The notes under the pieces were generated by a model. It saw only the letters and a list, made by a program, of their open reading frames with translations. It made no database searches and had not been told where the DNA came from. The translations under genes and the position numbers were made by a program. Below are positions 46,029 to 58,564 of a DNA stretch of 64,000 bases, one piece after another. Source of the DNA: Cokeromyces recurvatus (Eukaryota > Mucoromycota > Mucoromycetes > Mucorales > Mucoraceae); NCBI RefSeq assembly GCF_025118155.1, contig NW_026251387.1, positions 2,139,501 to 2,203,500 of the forward strand, read 5' to 3'. Position 1 is the first letter of the stretch. Each line of letters begins with the position of its first letter.

Positions 46029-46914
46029 TAAATGAATAGAATCATTTCTTACTATTCATGTTTCGATCCTAATAATTTCCCAAGTAATAAGAATACATGA
46101 GTCGTAGTGAACTCATTTAAAGGTTTTATCTGATTTAATGTAGTAAAAATAAAGAAATAAAGAAATAAAGAAATAAAGAAATAAAAACGAACACATTATC
46201 TGTACAATGCGATAATTTTGAGGAACACACTTTTAGTAGACTATGTTAAAAAGATGCTGAGACCGAAGAAAGCGATTATTATTATCAGATTTTAAAGAAA
46301 TAGTTGTAATGAGAAAGACAACTCATATATTTCCACGGCCTATCTAATAAAAAAAAAACAATAGAGTGAATGAATGTACTCTGTGAATATGAAACAAACA
46401 AACAAACAAAAAATAGCTTACAAATAATAAGCCAATGATATTATTCAAGATATCATTATACAGGTCTAAAAATACATTATCAATGATATCCATAATATGA
46501 CTTGGAATTATTATCTTTTATAAACTATGCTATTTATATAAAAGTGTTCAACTTCAATCTGCGATAGTAAATCAAATAAAAATGCTAGCTACAATTGACT
46601 GCCTTCCAGATTGGTAGGGAATTATAAGCTATTCAACTTTTTTCTTTCTTTCTTTCTTTCTTTCTTTTTCTTTTCTTAGTATTAACGAAATCGAGAATTC
46701 TTTTTAGCTGTTCTTACCTTAGAGCCTGTTTATAAATATAGGTAATTTTTCTTTATCTATTTTTTAAAGTCGTTTGAGTCTCAGGAGATTTCAATTTCTC
46801 TTGTACGAATAAAAAAAAAGCGTTGTGACTATTTTTTTGTAGACAAAATCATTTTTTTTTTCTTTTTTTAAAAAACTTATATTTTTTTTTTCCTTAACGA
46901 CATAGACATTGAAA
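46029..46914. other. intergenic region with small tandem repeats
   Basis: Contains AAATAAAG units (46140-46190), ACAA units at 46395-46415, a TTTC array (46640-46670) and T-rich segments just upstream of the PINX1 ATG. An intron-like acceptor TAG lies at 46905, so a leader intron is possible. No gene seen. Confidence 0.5.
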
Positions 46915-47762
46915 ATGGGATTAGCAGGCCAGAGAGAAAAACAACGTATTAGTCAAGATCCAAATAACTTATTTTGGAGTAAGGACGAATCGAAATTCGG
47001 CTTTAGAATGCTTCAAAAAATGGGCTGGGCACCAGGAAAAGGCTTAGGTGTCAATGAAGATGGTAAAACGGAACACATCAAGATCAGACTTAAGGATAAT
47101 AATCTAGGTGTGGGTGCAACAAAGAAGAACATCGACAACTGGCTTGGAAATACAGATGCATTTTCTAGATTACTAGCTGATCTCAATTCTCAAACACCTT
47201 CTGAAGCAAGCAGCGTTAATGAGGACGATGATAAGTCAGTGACAGATCAAACAGCTGATCTAGATGATGAAGACAAAAAGAAGAAAAAGAAGAGCAAAAG
47301 CAAAGATAAAAAGGATAAAAAGGACAAGAAGGATAAAAGCGATAAGAAGGATAAAAAAAGTAAAAAGAGAGATAGAGACGAAGAGGAGGATGATAGAAAG
47401 ACTAAAAAGAGCAAGAAAGACAAGAAAGAAAAGAAAAAAAATAAAGAAAAGAGTAAAAAAAATAAAAAAGACAAGGAAGAGACTTCAGCTCCTGTTGTTT
47501 TACGTAATGCGTAAGTTAATTTTTTAGTTTATAAATTCTTGCTTATTTCCCTTATTGATTTTTTTATTTTTTATTTTTTTATTTTTTTATTTTTTATTAT
47601 TATTTCTTTAGTGCTCGTGCCAAATTTTTACGTGCAAAGAAAATGGCATCAACTGCAGGAGATAAAGAACGTTTAAATGAAATTTTGGGTATTAAAGCAC
47701 CAAAGGGATATCAAACTATTGAAACTTCATCAGCTACATTTATGGCCTCTTTTTCTGTGTAA
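46915..47762 (+). CDS. G-patch nucleolar protein PINX1/Pxr1-like
   Basis: Two exons (46915-47510, 47612-47762) give 248 residues. PINX1/Pxr1 helps pre-rRNA/snoRNA processing and activates the Prp43 helicase through its G-patch; in animals it also inhibits telomerase. N-terminal MGLAGQREKQRISQDPNNLFWS, G-patch core FGFRMLQKMGWAPGKGLG, then LGVGATKKNIDNWLGN are characteristic. Residues about 120-190 are a Lys/Asp-rich repeat (DKKDKKDKK type) expected for nucleolar targeting. The second exon supplies RAKFLRAKKMASTAGDKERL and NEILGI, the conserved C-terminal region. The start at 46915 is the first ATG and matches the family N-terminus; a TTG two codons upstream is not needed. Confidence 0.94.
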
Positions 47763-47805
47763 TTTTATAAATAATAAATTGTTTTATTTTATTTTATCTT
47801 ATTTT

Positions 47806-48061
47806 TTAGATAGTAGTAGCTGCTTTATACGCTAGTCTTTCTCTTATTTTAGCAGCAATGATAGTAGGGGATAAGTCAGCGTTTTTAATAGATTTATAAT
47901 AATTAGCAATAAACGCTTGATTTGAGGGATCTTGAATTATTTGCTTGAATAATTCAATCATGTTTAATAATAGAGACGTATCATAATAATGTTTAGAATC
48001 TTAACGAAAAAAGAAATAAAATAAAATAGGTTAGGTTAATAATGCAAGTGGTATTAATTAA

Positions 48062-48096
<35 letters not shown>

Positions 48097-50121
48097 TACC
48101 TTGTAAAATGTCAAGATTATCGATCATTAAGACGGATCCAAATTCTGTTGGTAAATATTTGTTTTTTAATAATTCTTTTAAAATGTGTGAAGCTTCTTCC
48201 CATTCTTCTTGTTGAAGATAACTACGGAATTGATGATAACGAATTAAAGCAGCATAACGTGGACACTGTTTCAGTTCTTCCATATCTGTCACAATATTAG
48301 TTAACTTTCCATTATTTAAATAACTATTAAATAGTGTAGTTGCAAGTCTATCCAACGATTGTATATCTTCTGCTTTTCCATATTCAATTGCTGCTTGTCG
48401 AATATTTTGTTCTTGTTCATATCTTTCTCCTAAAGCTCTTTGAATGAACCTTCGAACACCAGGCATTTTATATTCATTCGCAATATTCAAAATGGACAGT
48501 AATTGATTTATATCTTTTGATGGCAAAGGTGGATTACCAAGAAGCTAGATATAATAAAATAAATGTATACATATATAAAGCAGCTTTTATTTTTTATTTT
48601 TTTTATCTTACTTGTTTAATCCAGATTTCTTTATTTTCTAAGCAACAAGTGAGATAAGTTACTGCTTCATTCCACATGTCATATTTCTCTGCAATGATTG
48701 AAGCATAGTGTTGAATACCATAATAAACAGGGTCGAGTACAATTTCTCCATTCTTTGAAACCGTTAAACCTTTCATATTCTTTTTATAAACATTAAAGGC
48801 AATAAGTGCATGACCAAGATGTGTCTGAAGCCAAAAATTATTTTGTTGATATTCAAATGCATCATCAAAACAACCCCTTACAAGTGCTGTACAAGTGCTT
48901 AACAAACTATCTGCGTCTATATCATCTTCTAATTCTTGAGCTAGTTGGTTCAAGTCTAATACATTTCTAAACGGACGAACAAATAAAAGGGTGCCGACGA
49001 GTTGTTCGAAAAAAGTCCCACAAATTGAAAGTAGGCATTCATCACCAGCCAAGATAGCATATAATAATACAATTTCATCATCTTTTTCATCTTGTGCATC
49101 CTCTAAGGAAGAAACAGTAAACTTATATTGAACAAATTTATCTTTGCATTTTTCACTCCAAGCTGTCCATTTTTCTGTATATAATTTTTGTTCATCTATA
49201 CATGTTCTCATCTCTAATAATTCCTGAATTAGCTCAATTAATTCATTAGCTGCTTCTTTTTCATGTCCAGTTACAAATCGCTTCAGAAAGTCTAAAGTCA
49301 TAATACTGTCTTCGAAATTACCACGTAGTAAATGTCGACGTGCATGTTCCCATACCCAAGTAGGACCAATCGCATTATGTTCTTCCAAATCTTCGTCCTC
49401 TTCTTGATTTCTACGTTCTTCAAGATTGGGTAGTGGATAATATAGATTGACCCATTCACTTAAATCTGTTGTCAAGTCAGTTGAATCAACTGAAAAATAA
49501 AGTTTGCCACATAAATCCCAAATAGATTGTATCTCCTGTGCATTTGCATAATCGTGTGTTAAATCAATATATTTTGCTACAATATCTACAAGATCTGAGT
49601 TTCTTTAAAATAAAAAAGTAGTAGTGTAAATATATATGAATCTACAAAAGTGAAAAAAAAAAATCTTACTCAATGTTGTCGAAAGCTTTATGAGGATGAA
49701 AATATAAATAGTTGTGAATTTCCAAGAATATATCAAAAGATGATTTATAAAACTAGTATAATAAAAAAAACAAAAAAGTTAAATAATGCCTAAGCTTTTT
49801 TAGATTATCCCCCCTTTTTTTTTTCTTACATCTTTTTCTGATGAAATAGCATTGGCTTGTATATTTTTTAAACTTTCATTCAACAAATCCTAAAAAAAAA
49901 GAAATAAAATAAAAATAAATCAAGTAATCAAATACATAAATTTAATATCTTTCTTACGTGTTCTTTCTTGACTGAGTCGATTGATGAATTACCGTCCTGT
50001 AAAAAAATATAAAAACATATAAAAAGAATAATTAGTATATTTAATACATATACTTTTATAATATTCATACGTATTCAACTTGTTTATAGTCAACAGAGTC
50101 AAGCTTAATATTATCAGACAT
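47806..50121 (-). CDS. nup85: nucleoporin Nup85-like (Y-complex)
   Basis: About seven exons, roughly 620 residues, within the range of fungal Nup85. It is a helical ACE1-type scaffold protein of the Nup84/Nup107 Y-complex. N-terminal MSDNIKLDSVDYKQVEY is followed by small exons, then by the large exon with SFDIFLEIHNYLYFHPHKAF, WDLCGKLYFSVDSTDLTTDL, GPTWVWEHARRHLLRGNF and VTGHEKEAANELIELIQELL. Later parts include NEAVTYLTCCLENKEIWIKQ and EYKMPGVRRFIQRALGERYE. The C-terminus ends SPTIIAAKIRERLAYKAATT. The call rests on recognisable Nup85 block order rather than a single motif, so confidence is a little lower. Confidence 0.8.
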
Positions 50122-50249
50122 TATAATTTATTATAAAAAAAATATATATTAATTGTCAAAAAAAAAAACAAGCTTAATAAATAAATAAATATGTATACAT
50201 GTATAAAAAATAATACAGTCACAGTTTTTTTTTTTTTTTCTTTTTGCCT

Positions 50250-52245
50250 TTAAACATCAATCTCAAAATTGGTAATTTGGGGCAAATAAGCGCAAGCACT
50301 TAATTCTAACATATAGACATCATCAAATACATTTCTACCATCATAACCTCCTAAAATATAGAGCCTTGAGTCATGTAATACTGCTGTATGATATCCTCTA
50401 GGGCTAGGTGCACCTCCATAAATTTTTCTAGTTTCCCAACTCATAGTTACTAGAGATATAATTCAGTTTGTATGCAGTCTCTTCCATCCCTCTCTCGCTT
50501 TCTCTTTCTCTCTCTCTCTATATTGTGATTCTTACCTAAATTCAAAAGTAATACTTCATTGGAATATCTACTACCATCATGCCCACCAATTATAAATACG
50601 TATGATCCTACTTGTGTAGCTGAATGAGCTAGTCTAGGCACAGCACGATCTAAATCTATTTGACTCCAACGATTGGAAACTAACAATACATGTTAACCAT
50701 AATAGAGTCTACTATGTATGTATATGCACTCATAATTTACCTAAGTCTAAAATATGTACATCACTAAAACATTCATGTCCATCACTACCACCATAGATAA
50801 TGAGTTTATCCTTTACTAAATTACAAGTATGATACCCTCTAGCAATAGGGGGAGTACCTATCGGGTTTAGTTTTGACCAACGAGGTGATTGAGGATCGGA
50901 AATATCTAGCATATGCACATCCGCCAGCGCACGTGCACCATCACCTCCACCAACAACAATGATTTTTTGATTCCAAATACAAGTTGTATGTGCACGTCTA
51001 GGTGAAGGTGCCTCCTCTTCCCCTTGAGTTTTAGGTTTCGTCCAAGTGAGTGTATCCACATTTAATACATAAAGATCATTAAAGTAATTCGGACCATCTC
51101 CTCCTCCGAAAACATATAAACTATATGATTTTTTACCCCTTCCTATATCTCTCTCTACTGTTGTACATGAATGTGCTCTACATGGGGGTGGTATTTGCCC
51201 TGATGTACGAGGTTTTGACCAAGTTAAAGTATCTAAAAAAAAAAAAAAAGAAATTAGCTAAAACCTATCTCATACTATAAATATTTATTTATTTATTTTT
51301 TTACCCATATCTAGAATGTATAGAGTATTAAAACATGTCTTCATATCACATCCACCGAAAACATATAAATATTCTCCAATAAGATTAGCAGAATGAGCAC
51401 GAAGAGGTCTTGAAGGGCATCTACCATAAGTTAAAGCGCGAGACCAATACATACCAGCTGCTGGCGCAGGTGGTACGTTTGGACTAACACTTAACTCAAT
51501 AGCAGCTGCCGTATGATCTGACATGTGTATAGGCCTTTTTGTTATTTTATTGTGATGGTGATGATGATGGTGGTGATGATGGTGATTATTGGTATTGTTG
51601 CTACCACTAACTGGCTGATTGGTATTTGATGATTCGTATTTTTGTTTATTTGAAGTATCTTGACGTAACTTATCCACAGAATTATAATAAGGTACTAGAT
51701 AGATGTATTTGTTTTTAGTTTTTAGTTTTTTTTTTTTTTTATAAAAAAAACATGGATTACAACAATTGACAATTACACTTACCAAAAGGAGGAGGAGGGG
51801 GAGGCATAGATGTATCAATATAGTTATAACGTGTATTATTAGTATTAGTGGTTGAATTAGGTACATTTGATGGTGATGTTTCTACATTAGTGTCAGTTAA
51901 AGGAAGATCTTGTTCAGGAGGAAGAGTTGGTGATTCAGGCCTTTCATAGCTTTAATTATAAATTAAACTTTATGTCAATTTACATGATTATCTATAATAT
52001 TACCTTTCTAAAGAAGACATCGTACTGCTTGGATTCAGGGTAGAAAAAGATGAAGAAGTAGCTGTTGATGATTTGAGGTTAAGCTGTTGTTGTTGTTGCT
52101 GTTGCTGTTGCTGTTGCTGTTGTTGCTGTTGTTGCTGTTGCTGATCACTATTCATAGGGATGGATGTAATAGATGAAGAATCATATGCTTGACTCATCCA
52201 AGCAATAGGTGCTGTTGGATAAGAAGCTTTCTGTCTATCTGACAT
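50250..52245 (-). CDS. Kelch-repeat protein
   Basis: About six exons, roughly 540 residues. The N-terminal third is low complexity: a Gln run of about 20 (52081-52142), a proline run and a His run of about 11 (51550-51590). The rest holds at least six Kelch blades, each with a GG doublet and a later Tyr/Trp: YVFGGCDMKTCFN, VFGGGDGPNYFND, VVGGGDGARALADV, IIYGGSDGHECFSD, IIGGHDGSRYSNEV and ILGGYDGRNVFDDV. Such propellers bind partners; in fungi they include Tea1-type cell-end markers and Rab-effector types, but no C-terminal coiled coil is present here and the protein ends NFEIDV soon after the last blade. Specific function unknown. Start ATG is 52243-52245; the gene is divergent from iwr1 at 147 bp. 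Confidence 0.85.
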
Positions 52246-52392
52246 TTGAAACAAATAAAGAAAAAAAAAATTAATCAGTTTTCAATACTCCATAAAAAAA
52301 TAAAATCACGCGATGACGACATCATTTAATTTTTTTTCTTTTTCTTTTTCTTTTCTTTTTTTTTTTTTTTTTTTTTTTTTTAACTTTGAAGA
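52246..52392. promoter_or_regulatory. 147-bp divergent promoter between the Kelch and Iwr1 genes
   Basis: The start codons of two opposite-strand genes are only 147 bp apart. The segment contains CACGCGATGACGACATCAT (52308-52324), with TGACG resembling a CREB/ATF half-site, and a pyrimidine stretch ending in a run of about 26 T directly before the iwr1 ATG. Confidence 0.55.
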
Positions 52393-52526
52393 ATGTCTAA
52401 TACAACAGTAGATAATGATAAATCAAGTCAAATCACCATTTTACGTATCAAACGTAAAAGAACCGAAGAACCTCTAGACGCTTTACGTATGTAAAATAAA
52501 CAAACAAAAGAAAATATATATGCATA

Positions 52527-52575
<49 letters not shown>

Positions 52576-53877
52576 TGCAAGATCCATATTTATGCATCAT
52601 TGTAATTATTAGTTGTTCATCAAGAGAACGAAAAGCGTTTAAAAAAAAATAATGACCATCAAAATAATGTATTGAAAGGTAATCGAAATATTTTTAAGTT
52701 GGATCATTATTATTAATACGTCTTTTAATAGTATCAGCCACTGCTCTTCCTACTTTATTTCGTTTAGCCGAAACTGTTGAACAAAAGAGTTTTTCGAATT
52801 TTGATGAAGCAAAGAAATTAAAAGTATACATACATTCATTGAATCCAGAATGTCAAGTACTTATATATACAAACAGGATCGTATCTCTAGACGTATTCAA
52901 CCTGGTTCAAGTCGACCTCAAACCCCTACTTTAGAGGATAGAAAAGATCGTTTAGTAAAAGAACAAAGGGTAAATAGATATATAATATATGTAGACACAA
53001 GTAAATAAATATGAATATAAATATAAACATTTAGGAAGCATCACATAAAGCAAGATATAGAGTTATTCAACAAAATAGAACTCAGGCATCTGAAAATGCG
53101 CCACCAGTGTAAATATGATGTATAATATTGGTAGCTTGAAGGAATTAAGTAACAATCATATATAGTGTTCAAAGTTCTTCAGAACTAGCTACAAAGGATT
53201 TGTTTCAAATGTATGAAGCAGTTAAAGAAGACAATGAGAAACAAAGCAAAGCAAAGTGAGTAAAAACAACAACAACATATACTTGTATACCTATTTGATT
53301 AAATATAGATATGTGTATCTATTTTAGCTTATTTGTGGACGATGATATTGATGATGCAGATGATATTATGTGTAATTTTATCCCCATGGTGAAAGAATAC
53401 TTAACATGTAAAAAAGAAAAAAGAAAAAAATACATTATATACATATTCATTTACACAATCACTACTATAGTGCAAGATAAAGATGAAGAAAAAGAAGAAG
53501 ATTATGTTTATGATGTTTATTATAGAGATGATACACATACAGATCAAGGCATGGAATCTATGAATATTGGCTCCCTTGTCTGGTTTGATGATCAGTCAGA
53601 ATATATAGACGATGAGTCAGATAGTGAATTAGGTGACGAATTAGACGAAGACTCGAACGGTAAGCTATAAAAAGAGGTCAAAAAATAGCAATCTATTTAT
53701 ATGTTTCTATAGCTGAAGATTATTACCAAAATGATTATCCTGAGGAAGAAGAAAGTGATGAATTTGAAGATCGTAAGCTCAATTTTAATAACTTGTGTAT
53801 AACGTATATTTATTTATTGCTATTTTATAGAATATGGCTATAACCTTTCAAGTGATGACGAAGATTATTCGTATTAG
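52393..53877 (+). CDS. iwr1: RNA polymerase II nuclear import factor Iwr1-like
   Basis: Nine or ten small exons. N-terminus MSNTTVDNDKSSQITILRIK continues KRKRTEEPLDALVVHQENEK, a typical Iwr1/SLC7A6OS beginning with a nuclear localisation-like basic stretch. The family hallmark YVYDVYY occurs in an acidic context (KDEEKEEDYVYDVYYRDD, about 53490-53525) and is followed by a second acidic part ending LSSDDEDYSY. Iwr1 carries assembled RNA polymerase II into the nucleus with importin alpha. The middle exon gives RISRRIQPGSSRPQTPTLED. Introns of 60-130 nt and one with a T-run of 40 separate them; two or three internal junctions remain approximate. Confidence 0.87.
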
Positions 53878-53998
53878 ACAATTGAATAAAAGTGATCATA
53901 TATAGCAGTCACATGCCTTTTATAATTATGTCTTTTTTTTTTATTATGCTTCTCTTTTTTTTTTTCTTTTTTTTTTATCACTAATTTTGGTATTTACT

Positions 53999-56622
53999 AT
54001 GCAATCTTTCAATAGTACTAATAAAGTATATTATTATTCTGTTAATTGCTTAGTATATGGACTATTCATGTATTCTTTTTTATTTTCAAAAATGTAGAAA
54101 AATATACCACCATCACCTTCTTTTAGTTCTGCACCTGATATTAATGCTAAGATACCCGTGCCTTCTTTTTCAAGTGCACCCGATTTTTCATTTAAAGGTA
54201 GATATGATACATTTGCTTCATTGGCAACCTTTAAATGACTTATAAATACATTTCATTTAGACGACAAATATAAATCTCACAACGACACCACTAATAATAA
54301 TAATAATATACGACGACATCATCGACATAGATCATCTTCACGACGAGATAGACCTCGCTCCTCGTCTCCTTCTCAACGTCGACGACATCGATCCCGTTCC
54401 CCTAAACATCATAGTGCTCGTCATCGATCACGTTCGCCACAATCTCGACATGAGGTAATACTCGCATAATTACTTTTTTTTTCGCAGAGATTACAAATTC
54501 TAAGTACATTATTCCTTTCTCTTTCTTTTTCCTTCTCTCTCCCCTCTCTCTCTCTCTCTGTCTCCTTTTTTTTTTTAGAGGAAATCTTCAAAAAGAAGTA
54601 AACGAACACCTTCACCAGAAATAATACACACGTAATTATCTTTTAATTTGTAGTATACGAAAAAACTAAGTTATTTATTTTTCTTGTTTGATATTAAAAA
54701 GTGGAACATTGAATACAGGCATCACATTTACTATGGATAGAAGAGGTGATCCAGATATTATCACTTACGGCGGAAACCATGCTTATTCTGTACCCATCTT
54801 TAAAAGATGTGGAGGAGGAAGAGTAATTGGATTATCACCCAATATTCGTATTGACAATTCAGTTGTGAAATCAGGACAGATCAGTATAATTGATATTTGG
54901 GATAAAAAGGTTTATTTGTTAAACTTTATCACAAAGGAAAAAAAGAGAAAAGAGTTCCTAAATATAGTCTATTTTTCTTTAGAAAACATCGCGATATATA
55001 GACCCTGATTATTCTTGGAAAGAATTTGATAAGGATTTGAAACGGTAAATACAATTACACATGTCAATATTTATTTATAAGAAAGCTAACAAAAAAAAAA
55101 AAAAAAAAAAGAATTCATATTCAACCAGAGAAAAATACGTCTGATCCTTTTGCTTTACACACAAATATAATCACATTAGAAGATAGACAGTCAAGATTAC
55201 AATCAAACGATGATGATTATAATATAAGTGGCGTAGATTATCGTTCACTAGAGGGAAATAAAGTAAGACATGCGGATCAGCAGGAGGATATTGAACAATT
55301 AAGAGAAGAAGGCGAGAGTTTTAACGATTACATTCGCCAACGAACAATTGATTTTAATCGACAATTAGATAAAGAGCCTGAAAATGTACAGCTTTGGTTA
55401 GATTTCATTCACTTTCAGGATGAAGCAGCTACTAGTTTGGATCCAAACGCGCCTAAATCAAATAAATCAAGTTTAAGTGAAATTAAGTTAAACATCTTTG
55501 AGAAAGCGCTAGAGTCTAATCCGATGGATGAAGAATTACTTCTTGCTTATTTAACATGTGGAGCGGAGAGTTGGGAAAATTTGAAATTACTCCGTGAATG
55601 GGATAGAGTACTTAAAGAACATCCTAGTTCTATTCGACTGTGGTCTGAATACATCAATTTGCGTCAAACGAATTTTGCTAGTTTTTCTTACACGCAATGT
55701 GTACAAGTATTTGCGGATGCTATATCCGTCTTGAGCAGACAATTACAACAACAGCAGTATAGAGACGAGGATGAGCGTCGTGAGGATATTGAATCTTTAA
55801 TGGTTTATATCTTATTAAGAGCTTGCTTATTTATGAAACAAGCTGGTTATCAAGAAAGAGCATTTGCTATCATTCAGGCCATAGTTGAATTTAATTTATT
55901 TCAGCCACACATATTGAATATGACAGATGATAACAATAAGACTAAGCTGAATGCATTTACTGATTTTTGGGATAGTGAAGTTTTAAGATTCGGAGAAGAA
56001 GGTGCTCGTGGATGGCATGACTATTATCGTGCAACTCAAAATGGAGAAGAAGTTCCTGAACCTGTGTTCAATAAACCTATAGATCAAAATCAAAAAGAAC
56101 AAGAGGAAGATGAGGTGATGGATTTAAATGAATGGATTTCTTCTGAACTATGTAAAGAGGAAAAGGAGCGTTTACCATTACGTATGAACCAAGTAGAGGA
56201 TGAAAGTGTAGATGAAGACCCTTATCGAATCATTCTATCTGATGATGTTAAACCGTTCTTATTTAACATCACCCATATGGAAGCACGTCAAAGTTTAATC
56301 TATAGTCTATTTGTCTTTCTAGGTTTACCTTTTACACCACCTGATATTGGTACAAATACCCATTTTTATACTGATATCTTTACTCACAATGAGCTTAATC
56401 TGGCTCATTTTTGGCCTGCCAAGGAGAATACACGAAAACATCTTGTGTGGTATGTAGCAGGCGTTCCTATGACACCAGAAGAAATTACAATGGAATCCAA
56501 TCCATATTACATCCCAAACTCATATCCTGTTAGAGTGCCTGAACTATTTGCTAAATATGGTACTTGGTTTAAATGTTCCGGAAAGGAATTTATACATTGC
56601 CAAATAGATGAAAAGTTTACAA

Positions 56623-56662
<40 letters not shown>

Positions 56663-58422
56663 AAAGAAAAAAAAAATATCATTATAACGATATACAATAT
56701 GTATGTACTAACTTTTCTTTTATATTATAGAACCATATTTAAACAGTTATTGGCAGTCGAGAAATCAGAACAATTAATGATATATTATCTTGCCTTTGAA
56801 TCTAGTTGTGGATATAAATTGTAAGTCTTTTTTTTTTCTCTTTTGATTTGAAATAGTATTAACATTGAGGTGCTTGTAAAATTTAGTGGCCGTCAATTGG
56901 CAAAGAATTTATTAAAAGATCAAAGGACAAGTCTAACATTATGGAACGCTTATGCGCAAATGGAAAAGAGTCATGATCATATTAATGAGGTTAGTAAGCT
57001 TAAAAAAAAAAGGGATTTCAGTTTCATTAATGATATCTTTTCTGTAATAGTCACGTAAAGTTTATCTAACTGCATTATCTATGTATCACACTTTTCCTAA
57101 AGATGAACAAGAGTCTTTACCTCTTTTATACTATATGTTTGCAAAACTTGAATTAGAGAATAATAAGCCAAACGAGGCTTTAAAAATCTTAGTTTCAATG
57201 TCTGATAGTGTACCTTATAGTAAGTAAAATAGTGAATATATATTCAAGTATTTATTTTCTTAAAAAATATTTTTATTTTATAGATGCTGCAATGCCCTTA
57301 CCAAGTACACCTTTGATTTTAAGAGCAAGAGAAGTATGTCTTCCCTTTCTCTCTCTCTCTCTCTTTTTTTTTTTTTTTTTTTTAAAAAAAAAAGTATTAT
57401 TAAAGTGTAATTACTAACATTATATACACATATGTATATCTATCTATTTAGTACTTTTCACAAAAATTAGCTCAACTTTCAACGTTGTCCGAATCTTATA
57501 GAGAGAGACAAAACGCATTAAATATGATAAGTTGTGCTGCGCTCTTTGAGTACTTGTCTAGTGGTTTAGATAGTGCATGTTCTATTTATGAACATGCACT
57601 AGAGTATATCAAAGAACGACAGGCAGAAAGAGGATATGCATCAGAGGCGATATGGATAGAATATGCCGGGTTACTTTATTATCATTTCACGACAGAAAAG
57701 ATGTATAAGCCGAGAGTATTACGATATGCTATGGAACGAGCATTATCTTTATTTCCCAATAATACTATTTTTCTTGCTTTTTATATATGGAATGAATCAA
57801 AGACAAAGATATATAATCGAGTTCAACACTTATTAAATGATGCATTGAATAAGTAAGTTAGGATAAATTTTGCTTCTACCTGTTACAGAGTATTAAATGA
57901 TATTATTTTTTCCTTTATAGAAATTCAAATGTTATATTATGGTTATCAGCTATATATAATGAATTACATAAATATAAGCCATATCACGTTGATTCTGTTA
58001 GAGATTATTTTGAAAGATCTATTCAAGATACAAGGTAAGCATTTATGATATCAAAGTATTATAAAGAATGAATTATATAATATGATATGATATATAGAAC
58101 AAGATCTTCAATTATTTTATGGAAATGTTATATTCAGTTTGAAATATCACAAAATAATATAGAAAAAGCACTTCGTTTATTTTATAGATCAGTTAGAGAA
58201 TGTCCATGGTCTAAAGGTATTTACAAAAAAAAAAAAAAAAAAGTAACAATAAGAAAGTCATCATTTATTTACAAAATCATACAATCAGAATTATACCTTT
58301 TAGGCTTACAATCCTTTAGTAAAGTTATGAACGAAAAGGAGTTGAATGAATTAGTTAGTTTAATGATGGAAAAAGAAATAAGATTAAGGACGCCTATTGA
58401 AGATGATTTATTGAATCAATAG
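53999..58422 (+). CDS. NRDE2-like RNA silencing/exosome regulator (HAT-repeat protein)
   Basis: About fifteen exons, about 1,100 residues. NRDE2 (Nrl1 in fission yeast) works with the Mtr4 helicase in nuclear RNA surveillance. The first exons encode a Ser-rich start (MQSFNSTNK) and an Arg/Ser-rich segment (RRHHRHRSSSRRDRPRSSSP). The conserved block ITFTMDRRGDPDIITYGGNH and IDIWDKK follows. The core then begins RQRTIDFNRQLDKEPENVQL and WLDFIHFQDEAATSL, with HAT/TPR-like helices (NIFEKALESNPMDEELLLAY, RVLKEHPSSIRLWSEYINLR). The last exons carry more HAT repeats (LWKCYIQFEISQNNIEKAL). The position of the ATG at 53999 is the least certain part; the core identity is clear from the FNRQL / WLDFI arrangement. 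Confidence 0.85.
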
Positions 58423-58564
58423 TGTTCATTGTTATAAAATTAAACATTAACAATAAATAGTAACTATATAAATACATGTATATAAATAAATAGATACTTG
58501 TATCTTTTTATTACTATTATTATCTTCTTCTTCTTTGTTGTCTTCTTTATATATAGTCAAGAAA

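Noticed and set aside
47247..47474. 75-codon Ser/Phe/Leu frame on the minus strand
   Set aside because: It is the antisense shadow of the Lys/Asp-rich part of the PINX1 gene.
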